A stretch of DNA of 64,000 nucleotides from Amycolatopsis sp. CA-128772 (GCF_002904295.1 NZ_PPHG01000023.1:1-64000); one strand, 5' to 3'. Counted from the first letter of the stretch, positions 8,770-18,086 are shown. Notes: generated from the letters alone by a model not told the origin. Numbers and translations are program-made.

Positions 8770-10773
8770 TTAACCCTCGCGGATCGGCAGCTCCGCCCCG
8801 TCGCGGAGGAACACCGGGATCCGCGCGGCCGGGGCCGGCGCGTCGATCCAGCCGCCGCCGTCGTGCCGCGTGCCGGTCACCGCGTCCGTCCAGGACGCCC
8901 CGGCCGGCAGGTACACCCGGCGGGCCGTCACCCCGGGTTCGAGCACCGGAGCCACCAGCAGGTCCGGGCCGAGCAGGAACTCGTCGTCCACGTCCCAGGC
9001 CGCCGGATCCGCCGGGAAGTCGACGAACAGCGGGCGCATCGGCGGGATGCCCTGCTCGTGGGCCACCCGCATCTGCTCCATCAGGTACGGCCGCAGCCGC
9101 TCCCGCAGCCGCAGTGACGCCGTGATCGCCTCGTAGGCCGGCTCGCCGAACGACCAGACCTCGTTGGGGCCGCCGGTCATCTCCGGGCCGAACGCCGGCC
9201 GCGGGTCGCGGAAGCCGTGCAGGCGGAACAGCGGGCAGAACACCCCGTAGGAGAACCAGCGGACCATCAGCTCGCGGTACCCGGGCGAATCCGGGTCGCC
9301 GCCGTGGAAGCCGCCGATGTCCGTCGTCCACCACGGGATCCCCGCCAGGGCCACGTTCAGCCCGGCCCGCACCTGCGCCCGCAGCGATTCCCAGGTCGCG
9401 CCGACGTCACCCGACCACAGCGCCGCGCCGAAGCGCTGGCTGCCCGCCCACGCCGACCGGCTCAGCAGCACCACCTCGTCGTCGCCCTCGGCGCGGATGC
9501 CGTCGTGGAACGTCTGCGCGTTGACCTGCGGGTAGAGGTTGAACACCTCCGCGCCCGGGCCGGCGTGGAAGCCGAGGTTGTGCGGGTGACCCGGCTGGAT
9601 CTCCGGCTCGTCGCCGTCCAGCCACCACGCGCGCACCCCCAGGTCGTAGTAGTTCTGCTTGACCTTGCTCCAGACGAACCGCCGCGCCTCCGGGTTGGTG
9701 GCGTCGTAGAACGCCACCGGCATCTCGACGCCGAACCCCTTGTCCTTCCACGGCGCGTGCGCCGGGACACCGCTCTCGGCGGCGACCAGCAACCCCCGCT
9801 CGTGCAGTTCGCGGTAGTTCGACGACAGCGGGCTCACCGACGGCCACACCGAGACCATGAGCTTGACACCGAGGTCCGAAAGCTCGCGTACCAGCCCGGC
9901 CGGGTCCGGCCATTCGGCCGGGTCGAACCGCCAGTCGCCGAGGTGCGTCCAGTGGAAGAAGTCCGCCACGATCACCGACAGCGGCAGCCCGCGCGAGTGG
10001 TACTCCCGCGCGACCGCGAGCAGCTCCTCCTGCGTGCGGTAGCGCAGCTTGGACTGCCAGAACCCGGCCGCCCACTCCGGCAGCATCGGCGCGTGCCCGG
10101 TCGCGTCGGCGTAGTGGCCCAGGATCTGGCGGGGGCCGTCGCCGGTGGTGATCCAGTAGTCGAGCTGGCGCGCGTCGTCGGCGACCCAGCGGGTGCCGTT
10201 GGCGGCGAGCTCGACCCGCCCGACGGCCGGGCTGTTCCACAGGAACCCGTAGCCGCGGCTGGACAGCAGGAACGGCACCGACACCTCGGCGTTGCGCTGC
10301 ACCAGGTCGAGCACCAGACCCTTCTGGTCGAGCCGGCCGTGCGTGTGCTGGCCGAGCCCGTAGAGCCGCTCGTCGTCGTAGGCGGTGAACCGCTGCTCCA
10401 GCCGGCCGTACCCGTTGCCCGACGGCATGAACAGCCGCGCGCCGGGCCACCAGAAGTGCGCGCGCTGCTCGGCCAGCAGCTCTTCGCCGGTGTCGGTGCG
10501 GACGAACCGCAGCTGCGCGTCGATGCCCGTGTCGGTGTCGGCGATCTCGACGATGGCGGTGAGCGGGCCGTTGACGACCCGGCCGGTGCGCCCGTCCACC
10601 GACGCGGTGGCGGCGGACGGCTTCGCGGGCAGCAGCGCGCCCGGGACGTCGTCGAGGATGCGGTGCCGCCCGGCGCGCACGCGCAGGCTGCCGTCGCCCC
10701 ACGGCTCGACGCGCAGCACCTCGTGCCGGACGCTGACTTCGAGCGAGCGGCCGTCTTCGGTCGTGGCGATCAA
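8770..10773 (-). CDS. Glycoside hydrolase family 31 (alpha-xylosidase/alpha-glucosidase type)
   Basis: A 667-residue cytoplasmic enzyme with an N-terminal beta-sandwich and a GH31 barrel. The catalytic nucleophile is D386 in AWWLDGDEPE and the acid/base is D456 in WSGDVGATWESL; both match the retaining mechanism of the family. The TDIGGFHGG segment is also characteristic. It lacks a signal peptide, so it would cleave oligosaccharides taken up by the upstream ABC transporter. An alpha-xylosidase acting on xyloglucan-type oligosaccharides would suit the GH3 partner, but alpha-glucosidase cannot be excluded. Start TTG 10773 has an AGGAG site 5 bases upstream. Confidence 0.9.
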   Translation of the reverse strand: MIATTEDGRSLEVSVRHEVLRVEPWGDGSLRVRAGRHRILDDVPGALLPAKPSAATASVDGRTGRVVNGPLTAIVEIADTDTGIDAQLRFVRTDTGEELLAEQRAHFWWPGARLFMPSGNGYGRLEQRFTAYDDERLYGLGQHTHGRLDQKGLVLDLVQRNAEVSVPFLLSSRGYGFLWNSPAVGRVELAANGTRWVADDARQLDYWITTGDGPRQILGHYADATGHAPMLPEWAAGFWQSKLRYRTQEELLAVAREYHSRGLPLSVIVADFFHWTHLGDWRFDPAEWPDPAGLVRELSDLGVKLMVSVWPSVSPLSSNYRELHERGLLVAAESGVPAHAPWKDKGFGVEMPVAFYDATNPEARRFVWSKVKQNYYDLGVRAWWLDGDEPEIQPGHPHNLGFHAGPGAEVFNLYPQVNAQTFHDGIRAEGDDEVVLLSRSAWAGSQRFGAALWSGDVGATWESLRAQVRAGLNVALAGIPWWTTDIGGFHGGDPDSPGYRELMVRWFSYGVFCPLFRLHGFRDPRPAFGPEMTGGPNEVWSFGEPAYEAITASLRLRERLRPYLMEQMRVAHEQGIPPMRPLFVDFPADPAAWDVDDEFLLGPDLLVAPVLEPGVTARRVYLPAGASWTDAVTGTRHDGGGWIDAPAPAARIPVFLRDGAELPIREG

Positions 10774-10782
10774 GCGGACTCC

Positions 10783-11598
10783 TTAGTCTTTGACGGCGCC
10801 GCTGGTCAGCCCGGCGACGACATAGCGCTGGGCGACGACGAGCAGGACGGCCGCGGGGATCGCGGCGAGGAGGGCGGTGGCCATGATCCCGTTCCAGTCG
10901 GCGGACTGGTTGCCGACGAACCGGTAGATGCCCACGGTGATGGGCTCGAACGACTGCCCGGTGGTCAGGGTGACGGCGAACAGGAAGTCCGCCCAGGCGA
11001 ACAGGAACGCGAACAGCCCGGCGGTGACCAGCGCGTTGCGGCTGACCGGCAGGATGATCGAGAAGAACGTGCGCCAGTACCCGGCACCGTCCACCCGGGA
11101 CGCCTCGGTCAGCTCCTTCGGCACCGAGATCATGAACGCCCGCAGCAGCAGGATGGCGAACGGGATGGTCGCGGTGGAGTCGGCGAGCACCAGCCCGAGG
11201 TAGTTGTCGATCAGGCCGAGATTGCTGAACACGGTGTAGAGCGCGTTGGCCATCACGATGCCCGGGATCATCTGCACGATGAGCAGCACGAACATCAGCA
11301 CCGGCCCGCCGCGCACCTTGAGCTGGGCCAGCGCGTACGACGCCGGTGCGGCCACCAGCAGCGAGACCAGCACCGAGCCGAGCGCGACGACCACGCTGGA
11401 GAGCAGGTTCGGCCCCTGCGTCGCGAGGGCCTTCCGGTAGCCGTCCAGGGTGCCGCCGGTGGGGAAGAACGCCGGGTCCGGGCGCAGCAGCGCACCGCTC
11501 GGCTGCAGGGAGGCGTTGAGCATCCAGTACAGCGGGAACAGCAGCACCGCGACGATCAGGACGCCGAACACCGTCCGCGGCCAGTTCGAAGTCCTCAT
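10783..11598 (-). CDS. Sugar ABC transporter permease (MalG-like)
   Basis: A 271-residue inner-membrane protein with six predicted transmembrane helices and the EAA loop (ELTEASRVDGAGYWRTF at about residues 165-181) that contacts the ATPase. It belongs to the CUT1 family, MalG side. The ATG at 11598 overlaps the stop of the first permease by four bases. No ATPase gene is in the cluster; as in other actinobacteria a shared MsiK-type ATPase elsewhere in the genome probably energises it (inference). Confidence 0.93.
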   Translation of the reverse strand: MRTSNWPRTVFGVLIVAVLLFPLYWMLNASLQPSGALLRPDPAFFPTGGTLDGYRKALATQGPNLLSSVVVALGSVLVSLLVAAPASYALAQLKVRGGPVLMFVLLIVQMIPGIVMANALYTVFSNLGLIDNYLGLVLADSTATIPFAILLLRAFMISVPKELTEASRVDGAGYWRTFFSIILPVSRNALVTAGLFAFLFAWADFLFAVTLTTGQSFEPITVGIYRFVGNQSADWNGIMATALLAAIPAAVLLVVAQRYVVAGLTSGAVKD

Positions 11599-12536
11599 AC
11601 CGCCGCCTCCGCCAGCGTCGCCTTCGCCGAGCGCAGGTACAGCAGCCCGAACACCGTCGCCACCACGATGAGGACGTTGCCGACCGCGGCGCCCTGCCCG
11701 AACGCGAAGTCCTGGAAGGACAGCCGGTACGACCACGTCGTCAGCGTCTGCGTCGCGTTGGCCGGGCCGCCGCCGGTGACGACCATGATCACGTCGAACA
11801 CCTTGATCGTGTAGACCAGCCCGAGCATCAGCACGATCCCGGTGACCGGCCGCAGCAGCGGCCAGGTGACGTGCCGGAACCGCTGCCACGCCCCGGCGCC
11901 GTCCAGCTCGGCGGCTTCGTAGAGCGACGCCGGGATCGCGCGCAGCCCGCCGTGCAGGATGACCAGGTTGAACGGGATGCCGATCCAGATGTTGGTCAGG
12001 ATCACCGCCGGCAGCGCCCAGTTCGTGCTGCTCAGCCACGGCACCGCGTCGAGGCCCACCGCGCGCAGGAAGGCGTTGAGCACGCCGTGGTCCTGGTCGA
12101 ACATCCACCGCCAGACCGCGCCGCTGACCACCAGGGGCAGCAGCCACGGCAGCAGGAGCAGCGACCGCAGCAGCGCGCTGCCGAGGAAGCGGCCGTTGAA
12201 GAACACCGCCAGCGCCAGGCCGAGGCCGAACTGGAAGACCAGCGACCCGGCGGTGAACAGGACCGTGTTGAGCGCCGCCGTCGAGAACAGCGGGCTGGTC
12301 AGCACGGCGGAGTAGTTCGCGAACCCGACGAAGGGTGCTTCGCCGGTGTAGAACGACTTCACCGTGTAGTCCTGCGTGCTCATCACCAGGTTCGCGGCCA
12401 GGGGGTAGCCGAAGAACACGACGACGTAGGCCACCGCGGGCAGCAGGAACGCCCACGCGGCGAACCGGTTGTCCCGGCGGGACTTCCGGCGCGCGCGCGT
12501 CGCCGCCGAGACCGCCGGGGCGGCGGCGAGCGTCAC
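11595..12536 (-). CDS. Sugar ABC transporter permease (MalF-like)
   Basis: A 313-residue permease with about six transmembrane helices and the EAA loop (SLYEAAELDGAGAWQRF). The start GTG at 12536 overlaps the stop of the binding-protein gene (GTGA), and its stop overlaps the start of the second permease. A longer upstream open frame is a shadow of the binding-protein gene. With its partner it forms the CUT1-type channel for the oligosaccharide bound by the lipoprotein. Confidence 0.93.
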   Translation of the reverse strand: MTLAAAPAVSAATRARRKSRRDNRFAAWAFLLPAVAYVVVFFGYPLAANLVMSTQDYTVKSFYTGEAPFVGFANYSAVLTSPLFSTAALNTVLFTAGSLVFQFGLGLALAVFFNGRFLGSALLRSLLLLPWLLPLVVSGAVWRWMFDQDHGVLNAFLRAVGLDAVPWLSSTNWALPAVILTNIWIGIPFNLVILHGGLRAIPASLYEAAELDGAGAWQRFRHVTWPLLRPVTGIVLMLGLVYTIKVFDVIMVVTGGGPANATQTLTTWSYRLSFQDFAFGQGAAVGNVLIVVATVFGLLYLRSAKATLAEAAV

Positions 12537-13765
12537 GAGCCGCTCGTCTGCTGCGCGGCCTTGAGGGCCTGGTCGACCGGGGTCTTGCCGGTCAGCGCCG
12601 CCTGGAGCGCGTCGGCCAGCGCCTGCGAGACCTTCGGGTACTTTTCGCCGAGCTCGGCGGTGCGGGAGCGGGCGGTGCCGACCTCGTCGACGAACGCCTG
12701 CATGGCCGGCTGCCCGGTGCCGAACTTCTGCGCGGTGGCCGTCTTCGACGGGATGTAGGCGTGGGCCTTGCTCCACTCGAGCATCGTCGGCTCGGACAGG
12801 ATGCAGGAAAGCACCTTGCCGGCGGCCTGCTGGCCCGGTCCGTTCGTGACCGGCACCGTGCCGACCTCGCCGCCGAGCGCGACCACCGGCTTGCCGCCGG
12901 CCTGCGGCACCGGGATCGGCACGACGCCGTAGTGCAGCGCCTTCTGCTCGTCGAGCCGGGCGATGTTCCACGACCCGTTGATCATCATCGCCGCGTTGCC
13001 GCCGACGAACTGGTCGGCGACGTCGTTCTGGTTCCAGGTCACCACGGACTTCGACGCCGAACCCGAGTTCACCAGGTCGGTGACGTACTGCAGCGCCTGC
13101 ACCGACTGCGGGGAGTCCAATTGGGACAGTTCCGCGCCGTTGCTCCAGAAGAACGGCAGGAACTGCCAGGTGCCCTCTTCGGACGGGACGGCGGAGAAGG
13201 CCAGGCCGTACTTGCCGTCCTTGGTCAGCTTCGCCGCGGCGGCCTTCAGCTCGTCCCAGGTCTTCGGCGGCTCGACGCCCGCGGCCTGCAGGAGGTCCTT
13301 GTTGTAGATCAGCGCCAGGCCGTTGACGCCGGGCGCGACCCCGTACACCTTGTCCTGGTAGGTCCCGGCCTTGACGATGCTCGGGTAGTAGCCGTCGGTG
13401 GTGATGCCGTAGCCGTCCAGCGGGGTCAGCGCGCCGGTCGCGGCGACCTGCTGCAGCGTCGGGTTGTCGGTGAACAGCAGGTTCGGCAGCGTCTTCGAGC
13501 TGGCGCCCTGCAGCACCTTCGGCAGCATCTGGGCGGTCGGCACCTTCTGGCGCTCGATCTTGATCCCGGTCTGCGCGGCGCACGTGTCGAGGATCTTCTG
13601 CCAGGCGGCGGACCCCTGCTCGTCGGCGTAGTAGTCGAGTTCGGTGATCGACGTGGCGGCCGGGGCGCCGGCGCCGCCCGGCGCGGACGGGGCCGGGCTG
13701 GGGCTGCAGGCGGCCAGCAGCGCGGCACTCGCGGACAGCAAAAGGGCGCGTCGAACTACGGACAT
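12533..13765 (-). CDS. Sugar-binding lipoprotein of the ABC transporter
   Basis: A 410-residue extracellular solute-binding protein (family 1). The N-terminus MSVVRRALLLSASAALLAAC ends in an LAAC lipobox, followed by a Ser/Pro/Ala linker. The body shows the usual sugar-binding pattern, with NPTLQQVAATGALTPLDGYG, the EEGTWQFLPFFWSNGA aromatic region and GGNAAMMINGSWNIARL. It would capture oligosaccharide at the outer face of the membrane. The ATG follows an AAGGAG site and lies 34 bases after the LacI-type repressor gene, in one operon with it. Confidence 0.93.
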   Translation of the reverse strand: MSVVRRALLLSASAALLAACSPSPAPSAPGGAGAPAATSITELDYYADEQGSAAWQKILDTCAAQTGIKIERQKVPTAQMLPKVLQGASSKTLPNLLFTDNPTLQQVAATGALTPLDGYGITTDGYYPSIVKAGTYQDKVYGVAPGVNGLALIYNKDLLQAAGVEPPKTWDELKAAAAKLTKDGKYGLAFSAVPSEEGTWQFLPFFWSNGAELSQLDSPQSVQALQYVTDLVNSGSASKSVVTWNQNDVADQFVGGNAAMMINGSWNIARLDEQKALHYGVVPIPVPQAGGKPVVALGGEVGTVPVTNGPGQQAAGKVLSCILSEPTMLEWSKAHAYIPSKTATAQKFGTGQPAMQAFVDEVGTARSRTAELGEKYPKVSQALADALQAALTGKTPVDQALKAAQQTSGS

Positions 13766-13799
13766 GGTGATTCTCCTTCGGCAGCGGAGCAGAACCGGA

Positions 13800-14807
13800 T
13801 CAGGCGCGCGGCGATGCGGTGCTCTCGCGCCGGGTGAGGCGGGGCCCGAGCAGCCGGACCTCCGGGGTGGTGTGGCCGGCGAGCCGGCGCATGGTCATCT
13901 CGACGGCCTGGGTGCCGACCTCCTCGGCCGGGATGGCCACGTTGGTCAGCGAAACCACGTGCTGCTCGGCCATGCTGTCCGGGCACACGGCGATGACCGA
14001 GATGTCCTCGGGCACCCGCAGGCCGCGGTGGCGCAGGTCCGACAGCAGCCCGGGCAGCACGGCCTCGTTGTGCACGACCAGGCCGGTCAGGTCCGGGTCG
14101 GTGGCGAGCAGGTCGTCCAGGCAGGCGCTCACCGCTTCGTAGGAATGGGCGCACGACCGGGAGGCCGCCCGGACGTCCCGGCTCTTCGCGGCTTCGTCGA
14201 AACCGCGCAGGAACCGCGTCGCGTAGCTGGTGCCGCGGCGGTAGACGGCGGGGGAGGGGCCGATCAGCGCGATCGAGCGGTGGCCGAGTTCGGCCAGGTG
14301 CGCGACGCACGCCGAGCCGGCGGCGGTGAAGTCGAGGTCCACGCAGCTGAGCCCGGCCGGGTGGTCGGGCACGCCGATGAGCACCACCGGCAGGTCGAGG
14401 GCCAGCAGCATCGGCACCCGCGGATCGGCGGTTTCGATGTCCATCACCATCAGCGCGTCGGCGATCGCCGACGACGCCACCCGTTGCAGCGCAGCGGGTC
14501 CCTCGTCCTTGGTGAGCAGCAGCAGGTCGTGGTCGTGCGCGCGGGCCGCGGTGACCGCCGAGGCGACGAACTCCATCACCACGGCGACGTTGAGGTCCGT
14601 GCGCAGCGGCACGACCAGGGCGAGCACGTTGGTCTTGCTGCTGGCCAGCGCCCGCGCCCCGGCGTGCGGGTGGTACCCGAGCTTGCGGATGCTGTCCTCG
14701 ACGAGCCGCCGGGTCTTCGGCGAGATCGAGCGCTTGCCGCTGATCACGTACGACACCGTGCTGGGGGCGACCCCGGCCGCGTTGGCGACGTCGTTGATCG
14801 TGACCAC
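13800..14807 (-). CDS. LacI-family repressor of the sugar operon
   Basis: A 335-residue LacI/GalR regulator. The N-terminal helix-turn-helix and hinge are clear: TINDVANAAGVAPSTVSYVI and then KLGYHPHAGARALASSKTN. The periplasmic-binding-like core follows. Start GTG 14807 has an AGGAGG site 7 bases upstream. It is the first gene of the minus-strand operon that continues with binding protein, permeases and GH31, and it diverges from the GH3 gene. The palindrome at 14845-14860 lies just downstream of its own candidate -10 box, which suggests autorepression. Confidence 0.93.
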   Translation of the reverse strand: MVTINDVANAAGVAPSTVSYVISGKRSISPKTRRLVEDSIRKLGYHPHAGARALASSKTNVLALVVPLRTDLNVAVVMEFVASAVTAARAHDHDLLLLTKDEGPAALQRVASSAIADALMVMDIETADPRVPMLLALDLPVVLIGVPDHPAGLSCVDLDFTAAGSACVAHLAELGHRSIALIGPSPAVYRRGTSYATRFLRGFDEAAKSRDVRAASRSCAHSYEAVSACLDDLLATDPDLTGLVVHNEAVLPGLLSDLRHRGLRVPEDISVIAVCPDSMAEQHVVSLTNVAIPAEEVGTQAVEMTMRRLAGHTTPEVRLLGPRLTRRESTASPRA

Positions 14808-14844
14808 GGGCGGCCTCCTGGGGACGGGGGAGGAGAGCGTCGGT

Positions 14845-14860
14845 GTCGAAGCGCATCGAC
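14845..14860. promoter_or_regulatory. Candidate LacI operator for the binding-protein operon
   Basis: GTCGAAGCGCATCGAC is a 16-base palindrome with one mismatched pair and a central CG, the form expected of LacI-family operators. It sits between the candidate -10 box (14870-14875) and the repressor start. Confidence 0.6.
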
Positions 14861-14869
14861 GATGGCACG

Positions 14870-14898
14870 AAGGTAAGTGACACCCGCCGGAAACACAA
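14870..14898 (-). promoter_or_regulatory. Candidate promoter of the lacI-ABC-GH31 operon
   Basis: On the minus strand TTGTGT (14898-14893) and TACCTT (14875-14870) are spaced by 17 bases. The operator palindrome begins about 10 bases downstream, where it would block initiation. Confidence 0.45.
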
Positions 14899-14932
14899 GC
14901 GCCATTCGCCGTTCGCCCGTATTCGATTCACT

Positions 14933-14966
14933 TTCGACAACGGCCGCCTTCGTCGAAATTGTCGAA
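14933..14966. promoter_or_regulatory. Cluster of GTCGAA half-sites
   Basis: TTCGACAA (14933-14940) and TTGTCGAA (14959-14966) form an inverted pair, with a further GTCGAA at 14952-14957. They resemble the arms of the two full operators on either side and may be auxiliary repressor sites. Confidence 0.4.
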
Positions 14967-15050
14967 CAGCCCAGTTGGCGGTTTTTCTTGCAGCTCAGCG
15001 CGGGATTGCCGCCCCTCGGCCGCCCCGTCTGGGAGCGCTCACGGACAGTC

Positions 15051-15079
15051 TTGACCCCACGCTCACACGGCTGTAATAG
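15051..15079 (+). promoter_or_regulatory. Candidate sigma70-type promoter of the GH3 gene
   Basis: TTGACC (15051-15056), a 17-base spacer and TAATAG (15074-15079), close to the housekeeping consensus. It implies a leader of about 70 bases that contains the downstream operator. Confidence 0.6.
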
Positions 15080-15124
15080 TCGTCAGGCTCCCCACCCTTC
15101 GACGCGAATGTTCCGCGCCGCGCC

Positions 15125-15140
15125 GTCGAAACGATTCGAC
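15125..15140. promoter_or_regulatory. Candidate LacI operator in the GH3 leader
   Basis: GTCGAAACGATTCGAC has perfect hexamer arms around a 4-base centre with a central CG. It lies 18 bases before the GH3 start and downstream of the candidate promoter, a roadblock position. It matches the operator at 14845-14860 in both half-sites apart from one base. Confidence 0.65.
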
Positions 15141-15157
15141 GATTCCGGAGGCTGTCC

Positions 15158-18085
15158 GTGCGCAAGTCCCTGTTCCGCCGTGCCCTCGTCCCGGCGGTGG
15201 CCGCGACCCTGCTGCTGGCCCCTTCGCCGGCGCTCGCGGCCCCGCCACCCCCGTTCCGCGACCCGTCGCTGCCGTTGCCGGCGCGGATCGACGACCTGCT
15301 GTCCCGGTTGACGGCGGACGAGAAGATCTCGCTGCTGCACCAGTACGAACCGGCCATCCCGCGGCTCGGCATCGGCGTGTTCAAGACGGGCACCGAAGCA
15401 CTGCACGGCGTGGCCTGGTCGACCGACTACGACAACAAGGGCGCCGTCGTGAAGGCGGACGGCACGGTCTTCCCGCAGGCCATCGGCCTGGCCACCACCT
15501 GGAACCCGGCGCTGGTCAAGCAGGTGGGCGCGGCCGTCGGGCAGGAGGCCCGCGGGTTCAACGCCCGCAACCCGACGCTGTGGGGCCTCAACCTGTGGGC
15601 GCCGGTGGTGAACCTGCTGCGCGACCCGCGATGGGGCCGCAACGAGGAGGGCTACTCCGAAGACCCCTACCTGACCGGCGAGTTCGCGAAGGCCTACGGC
15701 CACGGCATGCAGGGTGACGACCCGCGGTACCTGCAGGCCGCGCCGACGCTGAAGCACTTCCTCGCCTACAACAACGAAGCCAACCGCGACACCAGCAGCT
15801 CTTCGGTGCCGCCGAAGATCCTGCACGACTACGACGAGCAGGCGTTCAAGATCCCGCTGCAGGCGGGCGCGGCCAACGCCGTGATGCCGTCGTACAACCT
15901 GGTCAACGGCCGGCCCAACCACGTGAGCCCGGACCTCGACGGCAAACTGCGGAAGTGGGCGCCGCAGGACATCGCCGTCGTCAGCGACGCCGGTGCGCCG
16001 TCCAACCTGGTCACCTCCGAGAAGTACTACGCCACCAAGGCCGAAGGCGACGCAGCGGCGATCAAGGCGGGGCTCGACAGCTTCACCGACAACGACACCG
16101 ACGGTTCGATCACGGTCGCCGCGGTCAAGGAGGCGCTGGCCAAGGGCTTCCTCACGATGGCCGACGTCGAGAACGCCGACCGGCACCTGCTGTCGCTGCG
16201 GTTCCGCCTCGGCGAGTTCGACCCGCCGGGCCGCAACCCGTACGCGAAGATCACCCCGGCCGTGATCGGCTCCCCCGAGCACCAGGCCCTGGCCCGCAAG
16301 ACCGCCGACGAGCAGATGGTGCTGCTGCGCAACAACGGCGGCGCGCTGCCGCTGAACGCCGCGCAGAACAAGAAGATCGCCGTCGTCGGCCCGCTCTCGG
16401 ACACCCTGTACGAAGATTGGTACAGCGGCGCGATGCAGTACAAGGTCACGCCGGTGCAGGGCATCAAGGAGCGGCTCGGCTCGGCGGGCACCGTCGCGTC
16501 GTCCGAAGGCGTCGACCGGATCGCGCTGAAGGACCTCGCCACCGGCCGCTACCTGACGGCCCCCGCGACCACCGGCAAGATCACCGCCGGCGGGACCGTC
16601 GCGGGCACCGCGGAGTCCTTCGACGTCTACGACTGGGGCGCGGGCAAGAACACCCTGCGCGCGGCCGCGAACGGCAAGTTCCTCAGCTACTCCGGCGGCG
16701 CGCTGGTCAACGACGTCGACCAGCCGGCCGGCTGGTTCGTGCAGCAGCAGCTGAAGCTCGACGCCCAGCCCGACGGCAGCTACGTGCTGGAGTACGCGGG
16801 CAACGAGGTCAACGAGCCCTGGTTCGGCCCGGACAAGTTCGCCGTCGTCGGCGCCGACGGGATCCTGACGATCTCGTCCCCGGACGCCGCCCACGCGACC
16901 AGGTTCGGCCGTGACGTGCTGACCAGCGGCGTCGGCAGCGCGGTCGCCGCGGCCGAGGACGCGGACACCGCCGTCGTCGTGGTCGGGAGCATGCCGTTCA
17001 TCAACGGCCGCGAGGCGAACGACCGCACGAGCACCGAGCTCGCCCCGGCGCAGCGCGCGCTGGTCGAAGCCGTGCAGAAGGCGAACCCGCACACCGTGGT
17101 CGTGGTGGAGAACAGCTACCCGACGACCGGCTGGGACAGCCTGTCCGTGCCCGGCGTCCTGTGGACCAGCCACGCCGGGCAGGAGACCGGGCACGCGGTC
17201 GCCGACGTGCTCTTCGGCGACCAGGACCCGAGCGGCCGGCTGACGCAGACCTGGTACGCCTCCGACGCCGGGCTGCCGGGCATCCTGGACTACGACATCG
17301 CCAAGACCGGGATGACCTACCAGTACTACCGCGGCAAGCCGCTGTTCCCGTTCGGCTACGGCCTGAGCTACACCAGCTTCCGGTACACCGAGGTGCGCGC
17401 GTCGCAGGCCGGCGGGAAGGTCCAGGTCAGCGTCGACGTGACCAACACCGGCGCCCGCAGCGGGTCCGACGTCGTCCAGCTCTACTCGAAGAACGCCGGC
17501 GTGCAGCGGTTGCGGGACTTCTCGAAGGTCACCTTGGCGCCGAAGCAGACTCGCACGCTGCGGTTCGAGGTGCCCGTGGCGGACCTGGCGACCTGGGACG
17601 TCGCGCGGAACCGGTCCGTGGTGGCGGAGGGGGTCCACGAGTTCTCGGTGGGGCGCAACGCCACCGACCTTTCGGCACCGCAGCCGGTCCACGTGCCGGG
17701 AGAACGCCCCCTGCCGCGCGACCTGAGCCGTCCGACGCAGGGCCGGAACTTCGACGACTACGCCGGGACGACCTTGACGGACACGTCGAAGGTTTCGGGC
17801 ACCTCGGTCGCGGGCGTGGCCGGGAGCTGGGTGGCGTACCGCAACGTGGCGTTGGCCGGCCCGGCGCGGTTCTCGGCCTCGGTGTCCGCCCCGGCGGCGT
17901 CGAAGATCACGATCCGCCTGGACTCGCCGACGGGCCGCGTCCTGGGCACGGCTCCGGTCGCGAGCACCGGCGACCACTACGCCTACGCGACGGTGACGGC
18001 CGCCCTGGCGAAGGCGAGCGGCCGGCACGACGTCTACCTGACGTTCGACGGCCCGGTGAACCTGGCGACGTTCTCGCTGCGGTGA
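15158..18085 (+). CDS. Secreted GH3 beta-glycosidase with internal insert domain and C-terminal CBM6-like domain
   Basis: A 975-residue exported enzyme. The signal peptide MRKSLFRRALVPAVAATLLL continues to an APALA-type cleavage site near residue 28. The GH3 barrel carries the nucleophile D277 in VVSDAGAPS. After the GH3 C-terminal domain begins, about 130 residues (roughly 450-580) are inserted that read as a beta-trefoil or fascin-like domain (ATGRYLTAPATTGKITAGG). The GH3 C-domain and fibronectin-III-like domain follow, and a CBM6-like beta-sandwich starts near residue 865. Likely a beta-glucosidase or beta-xylosidase that releases oligosaccharide for the divergent transporter. Start GTG 15158 has a GGAG site. 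Confidence 0.88.
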   Translation: MRKSLFRRALVPAVAATLLLAPSPALAAPPPPFRDPSLPLPARIDDLLSRLTADEKISLLHQYEPAIPRLGIGVFKTGTEALHGVAWSTDYDNKGAVVKADGTVFPQAIGLATTWNPALVKQVGAAVGQEARGFNARNPTLWGLNLWAPVVNLLRDPRWGRNEEGYSEDPYLTGEFAKAYGHGMQGDDPRYLQAAPTLKHFLAYNNEANRDTSSSSVPPKILHDYDEQAFKIPLQAGAANAVMPSYNLVNGRPNHVSPDLDGKLRKWAPQDIAVVSDAGAPSNLVTSEKYYATKAEGDAAAIKAGLDSFTDNDTDGSITVAAVKEALAKGFLTMADVENADRHLLSLRFRLGEFDPPGRNPYAKITPAVIGSPEHQALARKTADEQMVLLRNNGGALPLNAAQNKKIAVVGPLSDTLYEDWYSGAMQYKVTPVQGIKERLGSAGTVASSEGVDRIALKDLATGRYLTAPATTGKITAGGTVAGTAESFDVYDWGAGKNTLRAAANGKFLSYSGGALVNDVDQPAGWFVQQQLKLDAQPDGSYVLEYAGNEVNEPWFGPDKFAVVGADGILTISSPDAAHATRFGRDVLTSGVGSAVAAAEDADTAVVVVGSMPFINGREANDRTSTELAPAQRALVEAVQKANPHTVVVVENSYPTTGWDSLSVPGVLWTSHAGQETGHAVADVLFGDQDPSGRLTQTWYASDAGLPGILDYDIAKTGMTYQYYRGKPLFPFGYGLSYTSFRYTEVRASQAGGKVQVSVDVTNTGARSGSDVVQLYSKNAGVQRLRDFSKVTLAPKQTRTLRFEVPVADLATWDVARNRSVVAEGVHEFSVGRNATDLSAPQPVHVPGERPLPRDLSRPTQGRNFDDYAGTTLTDTSKVSGTSVAGVAGSWVAYRNVALAGPARFSASVSAPAASKITIRLDSPTGRVLGTAPVASTGDHYAYATVTAALAKASGRHDVYLTFDGPVNLATFSLR

Positions 18086-18086
18086 G

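Noticed and set aside
9217..11814. Long plus-strand open frame of 865 codons
   Set aside because: It lies antisense to the GH31 and permease genes, has Arg/Pro/Gln/Val-rich shadow composition, and no family pattern; it is a product of high GC3 on the other strand.
15083..18028. Minus-strand open frame of 981 codons opposite the GH3 gene
   Set aside because: Shadow of the GH3 gene; Arg/Val/Gly-rich with no domain pattern, while the plus strand encodes signal peptide and catalytic motifs.
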